From contig CAMXCT020002087.1 of NCBI GenBank assembly GCA_947184155.2, positions 1-64,000 of the forward strand: a DNA stretch of 64,000 bases, read 5' to 3'. This document shows positions 41,901 through 51,436 of this stretch, piece by piece. The notes beneath the pieces are model-generated. The model had not been told where the DNA came from and did no database searches. It saw only the letters and a list, made by a program, of their open reading frames with translations. Position numbers and translations under genes: made by a program. How positions within the stretch are numbered: position 1 is the first letter of the stretch; each line of letters opens with the position of its first letter. Source of the stretch: Cladocopium goreaui. Lineage: Eukaryota > Sar > Dinophyceae > Suessiales > Symbiodiniaceae.

Positions 41901-44227
41901 TTTTAATCCATCGCCAATGCCAGAGAATGATCCTCAACCAGACACTCAAGATCAGCAAGAGCAACAAGAAGAAGAAGAGGAACCAGAAGAGGATACAGAT
42001 GAAACAATTCCTTATGGTTCAACTGATACTGATGAGACTCTTGACTATAATGATCTTGTTATTGATGATTCAAAATGGTGTTTCCTGTCACAGGAACAAA
42101 AATTGTGCAGTAATACTGCTTCATTCTCTGTGCCCAGATTGATTGATGGTTCGCCAGTAGCTCTGAGCAGTGTTGAATCTTCCAATTCTATTGGTATGTC
42201 TTATTCCGTTGTCTCGGAGAGACAGCGCACCAGATGCCGTAAGACTAGATCTGATATCATTGAAGAATATCACGGCATTAATGAAGAAGACAAGGCTTTT
42301 ATGACATTGTACTCCATGACAGACAAATTTTCTTAGCTTGTTGGCAAGAAGAGAAAGGAAGCCACTCAACAAGAGAAGAGACAACTTGCCAAACAGTTTT
42401 TAGATGCAAAGAAGGCTGAATGCCAATCATGGATTGATAATGAAGTTTTTGATCTTGTTGACATGAGAAAAACCAGAGTTCGGAATTTCGTTGCCGGAAG
42501 ATGGGTTCTTACCGTAAAGAAAGACAAAGACGGTAATTTCCAGAAATGTAAGGCAAGATGGGTCCTCAAGGGTTTTCAGGACAAACAGAAGAACACCCAG
42601 CAAACTGATAGTCCAGCAGCATCACGTGCAGGTTTCCGATGTGCAACACAGCTGGCTGCGAACTATCACTGGGACTTGTACCATATGGACCTAAAGACCG
42701 CTTTCCTCCAAGGTGAAGCCTATGATGAAACTAGAGACATTATTTGTCAAATTCCACCTGAGTATGGTTATCCACCTTACATTGGTGCTAGGCTTAAGAA
42801 ACCTGGTTACGGTCTTAATGATGCGCCACGCCGTTGGTGGCAGATCATTGATAAAGCCTTACTAGACTGTGGACTTGTTCCCACACGCGCAGATAGATGC
42901 ACCTATGTTCTGTATGACAGTACTTCTAAGACAAGGACCTACCAACCACCTCGTAGTGTAACCACCGAACAGGTAACTATTTCGGAAGCAATTGACCATC
43001 TTATGGATCCGGTAGCCCGAAACAATGCTCAGGGACGCAGGACCGCATGGTTTCATTTGTCTTCATGTCGATGACCTGTTCATGGCAGGTGACAAGGTGT
43101 TTGAGTCCAAGGTCTTGTCCAGTCTGCGTAAGAACTTTGCTGTAGGTTCAGAAGACAAAAATGACATTATGTTTGTAGGACAACGCATCAAATGGAAGAC
43201 TCATGACAAGTATGGACCATACATTTCTGTTGACCAGAAACTTGCTGTCGATGCAGTTGAAGAAGTCAAGATTGATAAGTCCTTGAAGGATAACATCCAG
43301 TGCAATCCTCAACTTCACACCGCTTATCGATCAGTTCTTGGACAGCTTAATTGGTTACAGAGTAGGACACAGGTCCACATCTGTTACAAGTTTTCGCGTT
43401 GTGCCTCAGCCGCTGCTAGTCCGACCATAGGTGATGTCAGGGAAATCAACAAGGTTGTTCGAACCCTCAAGAGTCAATATGTAGATGGTAGATTCTGGCC
43501 TCTGAAGGGTTCTCAGCGTATCCTTGGCATGCCTGATGCATCCTACCGTAACAACAGTGATAAGTCTAGTCAGCGTGCTCATGTCATTTTCCTAGCCGAA
43601 GACCGCAAATTGCCTTCCAAGGGAACATACCGCAATTCCGGTTACGACACGCAAACACACCGTATAGACGGTTCCAACTCAGCAACCCGCGGGTCGATTA
43701 TTGACTATGAGAGTCATAAGATAACCACTACAACACAATCCACTACTGTTGCCGAACTGAATGCCTTAATGAAATGTTTTGGAACCTGTTTGTTTTTGCG
43801 TGCACTTTGGGCCGACATCAGTGGTGAGATCGTCCCCATACACATCCGAACAGACGCAAACAATTTAGTCACCACAGCTCAGACAACACACTTACCTGAA
43901 CAGAAGGAGACCCATCATTTAATACAAATGTTAAGACATGAAAGTAACACTGGACACTTGGATGACCTGAGCCACATTGCAAGTGAATACTGTCTAGCTG
44001 ATCCACTTACAAAGTCAACAGCAAAACCAGATCAGTTAGTGTCATCCATTACCACTGGCAAACTTGAGAATGTTGATACGCACCCGCCATTCCGGTCGTT
44101 ACTCAAACATAAGGCATTTTTGACTACGTGGGTCATTGAAACGTTGTCAGAGCCGCACAATGTATTAACATTTTTCAATGAAGATATTTCTGATTATGTT
44201 TTTGCCATGCTATACTTTGAGGAGTAA
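35995..44227 (+). pseudogene. Element 2 Gag-Pol, copia type, broken by two stops and one frameshift
   Basis: It starts at ATG 35995 and breaks at TGA 36433-36435, TAG 42334-42336 and a frameshift near 43020-43055. Both stops are in frame with the reading that follows. Seen in order: Gag; Lys/Gly-rich basic tract (37030-37300); a hydrophobic segment (about 37590-37700); protease D-S-G at 37909; a C-x2-C-x4-H…C cluster (about 38359-38410); integrase H-H-C-C ligands (38760-38875) and acidic residues near 38959, 39133 and 39232; an MTase-like domain (40006-40700); a long Pro/Asp/Glu-rich linker (41180-42060); RT with H-V-D-D at 43064-43075; and RNase H (43510-44000). With only three lesions in 8.2 kb the copy died recently, or the stops are read through. 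CGA to TGA by CpG deamination would explain the first. Confidence 0.85.
40006..40700 (+). other. Cytosine-C5 methyltransferase-like domain within Element 2 Pol
   Basis: It lies in the same frame, after the integrase C-terminal region and before RT. Motif I-like FLELFSGSA starts at 40015. Motif IV-like M-A-P-V-C-G-P-W-S-Q has its Cys codon at 40195-40197, where DNMTs have the catalytic P-C. Motif VI-like F-F-I-I-E-N-P-A has its Glu at 40332. A Y-G-x-x-D-M-C-A-F-G-M-R segment and a C-terminal part follow. The family acts on cytosine in DNA using S-adenosylmethionine. Here a Gly replaces the usual Q after the Cys, and I cannot identify a target-recognition domain. It may be an active transposon DNMT or a divergent non-catalytic relative. 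Confidence 0.75.
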
Positions 44228-44430
44228 ATTTTCGTCTCAAGAAAATTTGTGTCTGCAATCTCTTGGCTCACAGGGTTCTTATTGTTTTTCTTTTTCGCGA
44301 CGCCCGGACTCACGTCCCTTGGCACTGTTCTTGAACCCAGAAGCCAATTCTTGGAGACACCTCGAAGATCTTGTTGAAGATCGATTTCTCAAAGGTCGCA
44401 TCAAAAGGTTGACCAACTCACTTCCCTTTT
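44228..44430 (+). other. Spacer between Pol and the Tpt1 frame
   Basis: A second + frame (44178-44507) bridges this spacer and contains a plausible segment (LNPEANSWRHLEDLVEDRFL). It could be the true lead-in to the next frame with a shift near 44500, or chance. No promoter, splice site or LTR is seen here. Confidence 0.4.
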
Positions 44431-45831
44431 ATGCCTCCGAAGTTCTCAAAGCATGGCCGCACAGATCATTCCGCCTCTGCGGATTACACACCACGTGGCT
44501 TTCGTAGTTCTCGTGGCAACCGTCCACAACACACACCGCGTGGCGGTAATCCAGACAGAAGGCAAAATCGCGACACCCGGACATACGAATCTCGTAGCCG
44601 GGCCATAGACGATGCATTCGGCGCGCCTCTTGACTCTGTGCAGTCGAACAGCCGCATTTTTGCTGAGTGCATTTCTCAGGTCCTCAGAAAGCAATCCGGT
44701 ATCAAGACCAAGGAGGACCATGATTCCGCATTAGCGGACAGCAATTATGAGACCATGTCACGTCACTTGTCTTATATCTTTCGGCATACGAAGTTAATGC
44801 ACCGTGACGGATCATTGTCCTTACATGAGCTTATTAGCCATCCTGGCACAGCCAGAAAAATTCGCGCTTTGTACCGTGAAGGACCAAAATTTTTGCAAGA
44901 TTTTGACTCTAATGAGCTTTCAATGCAGGTCCGACATAGAGAAAACACTGTTACTTTCCTTATGCCCCTGGCCCACGTAATCTGCGACTCTAACAAAGCC
45001 AGGGCCATGATCGGCTATGTAACCACCGAAGATTTCCAACCAGGCATTGTTCCGATACCGGACACGTGGTTTAAGCCGGCAGACTTCGATGATGAGGTCA
45101 ACAGGGAAAGCCAAGCCGACCTGCTTGATGGTCTCGACATTGCGAGCATTTTTATCCGTTTTGAGAGTGGACATTCCACTGAGGTTGAAATTCAGCATTG
45201 CCCATTTAAGCCTGATGTTTTCCCACTAAGGTACCTCGTCCATGGAGCGAACGAGAAAAATCTTGAATCCATCCGAAGACTAGGTTTGCTCCCAGGAGGC
45301 ACCCGTGGTGGAAGGAACCATGTGCATTTCACTCTTGATTCTGCACTCAGTACGATCAGAGACGTATTACGTCCCGAATCAGACTGCATCCTAATAGCCA
45401 GACCTGGTGCCGTTACCGGCCTTGGTCCAGTGATCACTCACAACAGGTACGTCCTCACTGATCAGACCGTGCCTTTTAATCGCTTTTGCGGTGTTTGGTC
45501 CTTCGTTGATCGATCCTGGCTTGTTGCACCGGAACCGGGAGAGCTAAGGCGAATGAATGATTATACATCCAATATTGACCTTGCCATGCATGTCTGCCAC
45601 CATCAACTTTACTGGGAGAAGAAGAATGAGAATGAACAAGATGGTTTCACATGGTCACGTTCCGAATATATGGAGTATGTGGCAGAAGAAATCGAGAAAC
45701 TCCCAGTTGTAAAGAAGTTTTTGGAAAGTTTCCGTAGTGCCGATTCCGGTCCGGCCAGGCCTCTGCGAACAGAAGCAACTCCAACGACCAAGAGCTTGGC
45801 CCACCTGAGACCGAGGCAGACAAGAGAGTAA
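44431..45831 (+). CDS. Tpt1/KptA-family RNA 2'-phosphotransferase domain protein carried by Element 2
   Basis: The protein is 466 aa from ATG, intronless. The first 100 residues are basic and disordered. The Tpt1 fold runs from about 104 to 350: LSYIFRH (R118, H119), F-I-R-F-E-S-G-H-S (R243, GHS 247-249), V-H-G-A-N-E-K-N-L-E-S-I (H271), G-L-L-P…R-N-H-V-H-F (R295), then I-L-I-A and N-R-Y-V-L-T. Known Tpt1 enzymes use NAD+ to remove an internal 2'-phosphate from RNA after tRNA splicing, with an Arg-His-Arg-Arg set. All four have counterparts here, so activity is plausible. The family is usually 200-250 aa, so N- and C-terminal extensions of about 100 aa each are unusual. The frame ends early compared with a neighbouring frame (45735-46100). 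Substrate and role in the element are unknown. Confidence 0.88.
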   Translation: MPPKFSKHGRTDHSASADYTPRGFRSSRGNRPQHTPRGGNPDRRQNRDTRTYESRSRAIDDAFGAPLDSVQSNSRIFAECISQVLRKQSGIKTKEDHDSALADSNYETMSRHLSYIFRHTKLMHRDGSLSLHELISHPGTARKIRALYREGPKFLQDFDSNELSMQVRHRENTVTFLMPLAHVICDSNKARAMIGYVTTEDFQPGIVPIPDTWFKPADFDDEVNRESQADLLDGLDIASIFIRFESGHSTEVEIQHCPFKPDVFPLRYLVHGANEKNLESIRRLGLLPGGTRGGRNHVHFTLDSALSTIRDVLRPESDCILIARPGAVTGLGPVITHNRYVLTDQTVPFNRFCGVWSFVDRSWLVAPEPGELRRMNDYTSNIDLAMHVCHHQLYWEKKNENEQDGFTWSRSEYMEYVAEEIEKLPVVKKFLESFRSADSGPARPLRTEATPTTKSLAHLRPRQTRE

Positions 45832-46100
45832 AAACTCTCAAGGCAGAAATTTCCGAACGATTTAAGAAACATCTTGCCAAAGAGCGAAACAAGGAGCAGT
45901 CTTCCGCCTCGGAGAGTGAAGCTCCCAAAGGACCTGTTAAGGCCAAGCCTATGCCAAGGAAACCGAAGGATGCCGCCGCTGCGGCTAGCTCCGATCCAGC
46001 ATCCGGCCAAGTTGATCCTGACGCTGAAGTTGATCTTCAAGCAGCATCTCCCTGGGGCGGCCGCCGACAGGTTGTCAAGACAAAAGACGCCGTGAAATGA
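45735..46100 (+). CDS. Shifted C-terminal tail of the Tpt1 frame, ending in an ATGA overlap
   Basis: In another + frame the sequence continues protein-like from about 45770: SNSNDQELGPPETEADKRVK, then TLKAEISERFKKHLAKERNK, then an Ala/Pro/Lys-rich part ending PWGGRRQVVKTKDAVK. It stops at TGA 46098-46100, overlapping the ATG of the next frame (46097) as ATGA. This suggests the 44431 frame was originally longer and suffered one indel, or uses a frameshift. Confidence 0.6.
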
Positions 46101-48877
46101 ACGCTCAGGCAAAGGATTTGTTCCGCGATGCGGACGCCGCCCAAAAGTTTTTCACTAAGTTTAAAAAGGACACGGAAGAAATTCAATGGTTTCCTCGCCC
46201 TGCGGGTCCTCAATGCTGTAAGAATTTTGAAGAATGTGGATGTTCAGAGGCAATGTTCTGGTGCCACCCTTGTGGCTTTGCCTACTGCTTGGAATGCCGC
46301 ACCTGCGGCTTGTCTTGCAAACATAATATTGTTAATTTTTCCTCAGAGTTGTCCTCCGACTTTATTCCAGACAGCATCGGCTCATCCAACTCACCTTTCG
46401 ACATCGAAGAACTGGTTGATGCCGTACTGGCTGAGTCGTCGTATTTCGGCGCAACACGTCGAGAGCATGCTCAAAATCGCCAAGACAAATTCTCGGAACT
46501 GATCACGCATCTGCGTGAGGGCCGCTCAATTGGAAACACTTACCTTCAATCTTTTGCTCGTCATGGAATTGAAGATTTTGATTATACCGAATACATTTAT
46601 GAAATGCCATTTGGATGTCGAATTCCGACTCTCCAGGAGCACTTTGTTGATGCCCAGGACCAGACGCCTCTTCCGATCTGGCGACCTGAGGCTTTCTTCA
46701 AGTACCCTGATGGCGGTGACCTTAAGTCAGAAGAGATTCTCCGTTTATTGGAACTCTTCAGATCGTGCCTTCTTGGTAAGAGAGCAATCCTTGGTGTTAC
46801 CAAGCGCACTAAGGAGAACATCCATGAGTTTCAGAAGGACACGTATCAGCTTGGTATTTTGACTTTGAACCTTGGTCACATCAACCGTCTTCCGTATATC
46901 GGAGGTTGCGCCAAATTTCCAAAATGGGTACGAACTGACATCAACCACCGTGCATTGCCACATTTAGTGTTCCGTAATGCGGCCCATATTGTGTGCCTGT
47001 GCGAGGCGTCCGATGAGTACGGTGGCATTGCCGTCCATCGAGAACTAGCCGATGAGTACGGTATGATTGGAATGGTAGTGCATCCGCACATCCAGTCACA
47101 GTCCGTTGCAATTTTTATCCGTGGCTCACATGATACCGGCTCCTTTATTGAACTTTTGTGTCATCACCAAATTGAAACCTCTACCAAAGATGCACCCTTT
47201 TGGATTTTGCATGGTGCTATTTTTCGTGTTTGCCATGGCATGAACACGTCAGGAGAATTTGTTGATCCTTCCACTGGCGCTCGTGTTCCGAAACCGGACA
47301 TCGAGAAAAATGCCGAATCTACGGTGTACCAGCACGATCGCCCACTTGCATCCTCACTCGATTTTCTTGATCACTCGATCTGTGAGATCGACGGAGATGA
47401 CGACCTTGCCGTCTCCGGCGTGGAAGCTTGTGAAGTGAATCTTGGAGCCGACACTCATGACGTCCGACGTCTCATGTTAGCTGAATGCCGCATTGCGGTT
47501 TTTCATATCTCCTCATACGCATGGAGTAATGCCTATAAAGAAACGTGCCAGAAATGGCTCCAATTTGTCGCAAGCTGTATCGAACATCAGTGCGACTTTT
47601 TGTCCGGTGACGGGAATCTTTTCGCACAGCGAAGCTTTAAGGCAGACGATCACTCCGACTACCGGACATGTATTTTAATTGACATTTTGGAGCGTTTCCT
47701 TCAGCAGATTAATCTTCACCGCAGCCCGATAAACCGTATTACGTATAACGTAGTTTCATCGACCACTGCAGCCAATTACATCCGCAGTATGCGTGGAGAT
47801 GATTCTGATTGTGATTCAATGCTTTTAATTTCTCTTTGTTACGGTAAGCAGATCGCTGTCACGGAAGCACGTGCAAAAGAAGAATCAGCCTCTGCCGATG
47901 GGTTTGCAGGATCTGCCTTCTCCGACGAAGTTATGCTGAACGATGTTGAACAGCTAAAACATTTGATGGCATACGACCTTGGTCTGGCAGAAAAGGACTG
48001 TGCATGGCACTCACCTCTCCTTGCTTACGCCCAGTTGAAGGCATTGAAAAATATGCGCATCCGATCCAAGGAATCTGAAGATAAAAGACGTGAAAAATGG
48101 ATGCAGCGAACTCAAGGATATCTCGAAAAACGAGAAGAGAGGAGAGATAGTGTTCCGCCGCTGCGGACTGACTCTCACAGAAATGTTGGACGCACTCGAA
48201 GTCGATCGATCAGCAGAACCAGAACATATCGACCCAGAGCTGAAACACCAGCACCGCCTCCGGCACCTGTGCGAGGTCCAGCAGCAAAGGCCAGACCAGT
48301 TGAACCTGTGAAATATAAAGCTGCACCGAGATCCTTGAAAGAATCACCAGCTCCAACGTCATCAGGATCTTCCTCTAGTGCTAGGCCGCCTGTAAAGGCT
48401 CCTCCAGTTCCGGCTCCCGGACGAACACTAGGTGCACAGCAGCCAAGAACGCCTCCTGATCCACCGGGACCGCCGAAGACTCCACCGCCGTGGAGAGAGA
48501 GATCTCAGCAGACTGAGCAGAGGCAAACGACCAGAAAAAGGCCGATCAACGTACCTGAACCTCCGGCGCCTCCATCCCGAATATCGGGTACACAATGGCT
48601 TAACCAAGGAACAGCTTCCAGCTCTTCCGTATCTCGTAATTACGATTACAGCTATGATCAGCCGTCGCACTACAGAGTAAATCCCAACACCACTCAAGTA
48701 GAATACGTCCCAGGGTACCAGATACCCAGACAGCGTTGGGTCCAGAAATATGACGGATCGTGGCTTGACATGATCCCGCAGACACCGGATCAGTCCATTT
48801 TCTTTCATCAGACCGGTGAGCTAAGAAGGAGGAACGAATTGAGTTTTTACGGTTACTATTTCACTATGGGCTTGTAG
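46097..48877 (+). CDS. Cys-rich cluster plus EEP (DNase I-like) fold protein carried by Element 2
   Basis: The protein is 926 aa, intronless. Residues 40-76 hold a dense Cys/His cluster (C40, C41, C47, C49, C56, C59, C64, C67, C70, C74, H76), probably zinc-binding. Residues about 250-585 follow the EEP order: LGILTLNLG (N258), IVCLCEAS (E303), VAIFIRG, RIAVFHIS (H470), FLSGDGN (D505, N507), then a D/S-rich stretch where S-D-H is expected but no His is seen. EEP enzymes cut phosphodiesters, e.g. LINE endonucleases and DNase I. Missing the last His leaves catalysis uncertain. Residues 680-870 are Arg/Ser/Pro-rich. There is no RT after the EEP region, so it is not an ordinary LINE ORF2. Its ATG overlaps the stop of the preceding shifted frame. 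Confidence 0.65.
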   Translation: MNAQAKDLFRDADAAQKFFTKFKKDTEEIQWFPRPAGPQCCKNFEECGCSEAMFWCHPCGFAYCLECRTCGLSCKHNIVNFSSELSSDFIPDSIGSSNSPFDIEELVDAVLAESSYFGATRREHAQNRQDKFSELITHLREGRSIGNTYLQSFARHGIEDFDYTEYIYEMPFGCRIPTLQEHFVDAQDQTPLPIWRPEAFFKYPDGGDLKSEEILRLLELFRSCLLGKRAILGVTKRTKENIHEFQKDTYQLGILTLNLGHINRLPYIGGCAKFPKWVRTDINHRALPHLVFRNAAHIVCLCEASDEYGGIAVHRELADEYGMIGMVVHPHIQSQSVAIFIRGSHDTGSFIELLCHHQIETSTKDAPFWILHGAIFRVCHGMNTSGEFVDPSTGARVPKPDIEKNAESTVYQHDRPLASSLDFLDHSICEIDGDDDLAVSGVEACEVNLGADTHDVRRLMLAECRIAVFHISSYAWSNAYKETCQKWLQFVASCIEHQCDFLSGDGNLFAQRSFKADDHSDYRTCILIDILERFLQQINLHRSPINRITYNVVSSTTAANYIRSMRGDDSDCDSMLLISLCYGKQIAVTEARAKEESASADGFAGSAFSDEVMLNDVEQLKHLMAYDLGLAEKDCAWHSPLLAYAQLKALKNMRIRSKESEDKRREKWMQRTQGYLEKREERRDSVPPLRTDSHRNVGRTRSRSISRTRTYRPRAETPAPPPAPVRGPAAKARPVEPVKYKAAPRSLKESPAPTSSGSSSSARPPVKAPPVPAPGRTLGAQQPRTPPDPPGPPKTPPPWRERSQQTEQRQTTRKRPINVPEPPAPPSRISGTQWLNQGTASSSSVSRNYDYSYDQPSHYRVNPNTTQVEYVPGYQIPRQRWVQKYDGSWLDMIPQTPDQSIFFHQTGELRRRNELSFYGYYFTMGL

Positions 48878-48962
48878 CCCCAAAAAATTGCAATGTTCCG
48901 CATTTGCGGTCGCTTTCGTCCAATAGAAAATACCGCTTTCCAACAGCGGAGAGTAGCTTCTG
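48878..48962 (+). other. Element 2 3' region before the assembly gap
   Basis: Untranslated sequence after the last stop. It contains one more TCCG-CATTTG-CGGT inverted repeat (48898-48909) and an ACCGC…GCGG pair near 48937-48952. I found no match here to the 35660-35871 sequence, so a right LTR has not started or lies in the gap. Confidence 0.5.
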
Positions 48963-49426
48963 NNNNNNNNNNNNNNNNNNNNNNNNNNNNNNNNNNNNNN
49001 NNNNNNNNNNNNNNNNNNNNNNNNNNNNNNNNNNNNNNNNNNNNNNNNNNNNNNNNNNNNNNNNNNNNNNNNNNNNNNNNNNNNNNNNNNNNNNNNNNNN
49101 NNNNNNNNNNNNNNNNNNNNNNNNNNNNNNNNNNNNNNNNNNNNNNNNNNNNNNNNNNNNNNNNNNNNNNNNNNNNNNNNNNNNNNNNNNNNNNNNNNNN
49201 NNNNNNNNNNNNNNNNNNNNNNNNNNNNNNNNNNNNNNNNNNNNNNNNNNNNNNNNNNNNNNNNNNNNNNNNNNNNNNNNNNNNNNNNNNNNNNNNNNNN
49301 NNNNNNNNNNNNNNNNNNNNNNNNNNNNNNNNNNNNNNNNNNNNNNNNNNNNNNNNNNNNNNNNNNNNNNNNNNNNNNNNNNNNNNNNNNNNNNNNNNNN
49401 NNNNNNNNNNNNNNNNNNNNNNNNNN
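48963..49426. other. Assembly gap (464 N)
   Basis: Run of N. Reading frames crossing it are meaningless. It separates Element 2 from a long TACA satellite. Confidence 1.
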
Positions 49427-50090
49427 CATACAAAGACACATATATGCATCCCTACCTACATACATACCTGCCTACCTACATACATGCGTACATACATATA
49501 GACATACACCTACCTACACTCATTCTTACATACCTACCTTCATACATACATGTACACATGCATTCATACATACATGGATACCTAATTACCTAGATACATA
49601 CACCATCATACACCAATACCTACCTACATGCATGCACAGCGTCGTACATACCTGCCTACCCACATACATACATAAACACATATACATACCTACCTACCTA
49701 CCTACATACCTACATACCTACATACCTACATACCTACATACCTACATACCTACATACCTACATACCTACATACCTACATACACACATACACACATACACA
49801 CATACCTACATACACACATACACACACACACACATGCAAACATACAGATTCCTACCGACCGGCCGGCCGACCGACCGACCGACCGACATACATACATACA
49901 TACATACATACATACATACATACATACATACATACATACATAATCATACATACATACATGCGTACGTACGTACGTACGTACATACGTACGTACGTACGTA
50001 CGTACATACGTACGTACGTACGTACCTACATACATACATGCATGCATGCATGCATACATACATACATACATACATACCCCACCACATACC
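49427..50090. repeat. TACA/TACC/TACG compound microsatellite
   Basis: Blocks of CATA, CTACATAC, ACACATAC, GACC (49857-49887) and TACG (49965-50025), then GCAT, in succession. It is the reverse-complement type of the 11726-12513 satellite. Confidence 0.97.
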
Positions 50091-51436
50091 CCACCACAGG
50101 GGGGATGCGGGGGGGATGTGGGGGGGGTTGGAGGGGCTGGTACATATATTTGTAGATATTTCACTATATTTCCATAGTCAGAGGAGCCCCAAATCCCAAC
50201 ATGGCTCATGGTCATACCCATTTTCTTACCCAACAAAGCAGCCCCCAACACTAGGGTCTCAGACCGCCCTGCCAGATGAAATTCTGGAAGACAGTCTTCG
50301 ACAGGCCAGGGCTTGTTTTGGGAGGCCCAATTGTAGGTCACCTGAGTGTGTTTTGGTCAGGCCACCTGTGAATGTGTGGGATCCAAAATAGTAAACCATC
50401 CCCACGCATCAACCACTGTGTGGATCCCCCAGTTGTATGGTTTCCCACCACACATGGTCAGTGCAGCCACAGGATTGAGTACCACCTGGGACCATTGCCC
50501 ACATCCCGGGCCTCCAAGAATCTCCAAGACCTACATTTTCTATCCGTTTTTCGGGGTTCAATTCATTTAGGGCCTACGGTGTTCCCAAATGGATGCTTTC
50601 CCGACTCAAATTCATCAACGCTCCTCTGGTGCAGAAAAACATGCCTCTCTGAGCAAGTCCTGCGCTGCTCAGATACGATGTGGACAATTCCGGTGCCCTG
50701 TTGGACTCTTAGTTGGACTGAGTAAACCTCAGTTGGGGAGGTCCTGTCTCTACCAAATATGGAAAAACATATCCCGTGAAATACCTGAAATTGGCCATAT
50801 GATGCCATATGCAGGGTCATGAATGGCCATGGTTCCCCTGTGTCGAGGGTGAGATTATTCAAACATGTCATTTGTGAATTTCTTTCCCGTTGACTTGCTG
50901 ATTTGGGGGTATCTCATCTGGAAATGGGTCTGAACTGGGCTCTTAAACAGCTGGAACATTGCAACCTTGGGCCTTCATTTTCGCTTCATTCTTGATCTCC
51001 TTATTGTAGCTATGCTGGGGGCAGTCAACGAAATTCAATGTGCATAATATCCTATATATAATTACACATGATATATATATATACACATACATATACATAA
51101 ACACTACTATATATATATATATACATACACATACACATATATAAACACTAATATATATACATACATATTGATGATACGAAATGGCATGATCCGCCACCGC
51201 CGCAGGAATAGCTGTGATTTTTTCTAGGTCTCCTCGGTCGGATATACCGGAATTTAATGCCGTTCAGAAGATCTTTGTTTAGCGCTTGGAACTACGGTTA
51301 TTGCACATTATAACACCCAGTTCTATAGATAGTGATGCACATCAAGTAGTTACGGCAACATTCGACATGCTTCAGGTGGCTCAAGAAGTGAAGATTATAG
51401 ATGTTGAGCTGTTGATTTGAACAGTTTCTTTTGCAG
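50091..51436. other. Non-coding tract
   Basis: G-rich run GGGGGGATGTGGGGGGGG (50100-50130), then unique sequence. Open frames at 50270-50870 lack recognisable motifs. (TA)n near 51072 and 51107. A splice acceptor TTTTGCAG at 51429-51436 introduces the next exon. Confidence 0.45.

Larger units (their letters stand above)
35660..48962 (+). mobile_element. Element 2: large composite copia-type retroelement with MTase, Tpt1 and EEP-like cargo (right end missing)
   Basis: From the primer site (35875) to the N gap the DNA is almost entirely intron-free coding on the + strand, unlike the host sequence around it. Order: Gag, protease, integrase, cytosine-MTase-like domain, RT, RNase H (35995-44227, with two in-frame stops and one frameshift), then a Tpt1-domain frame (44431-45831) and a Cys-cluster plus EEP-like frame (46097-48877). 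CCG-N(3-7)-CGG inverted repeats occur throughout and continue past the last stop, which argues that all parts belong to one element. The left LTR probably ends at 35871 (…CTCA), but its start and the right LTR cannot be placed; the latter may lie in the gap at 48963-49426. Alternative: two nested or adjacent elements. Confidence 0.7.

Noticed and set aside
46097..48877. Calling this a LINE ORF2 because of the EEP-like fold
   Set aside because: No RT follows the EEP region and the C-terminus is Arg/Ser/Pro-rich and ends at 48877.
48821..49593. Frames of about 200 residues crossing the gap
   Set aside because: They are mostly translated N.
49632..50391. His/Thr/Tyr-rich frames
   Set aside because: By-products of the TACA satellite.
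51364..51376. GGTGGCTCAAGAAG as a spliced-leader relic before the terminal exon
   Set aside because: Match limited to TGGCTCAAG; an intronic position is more likely.
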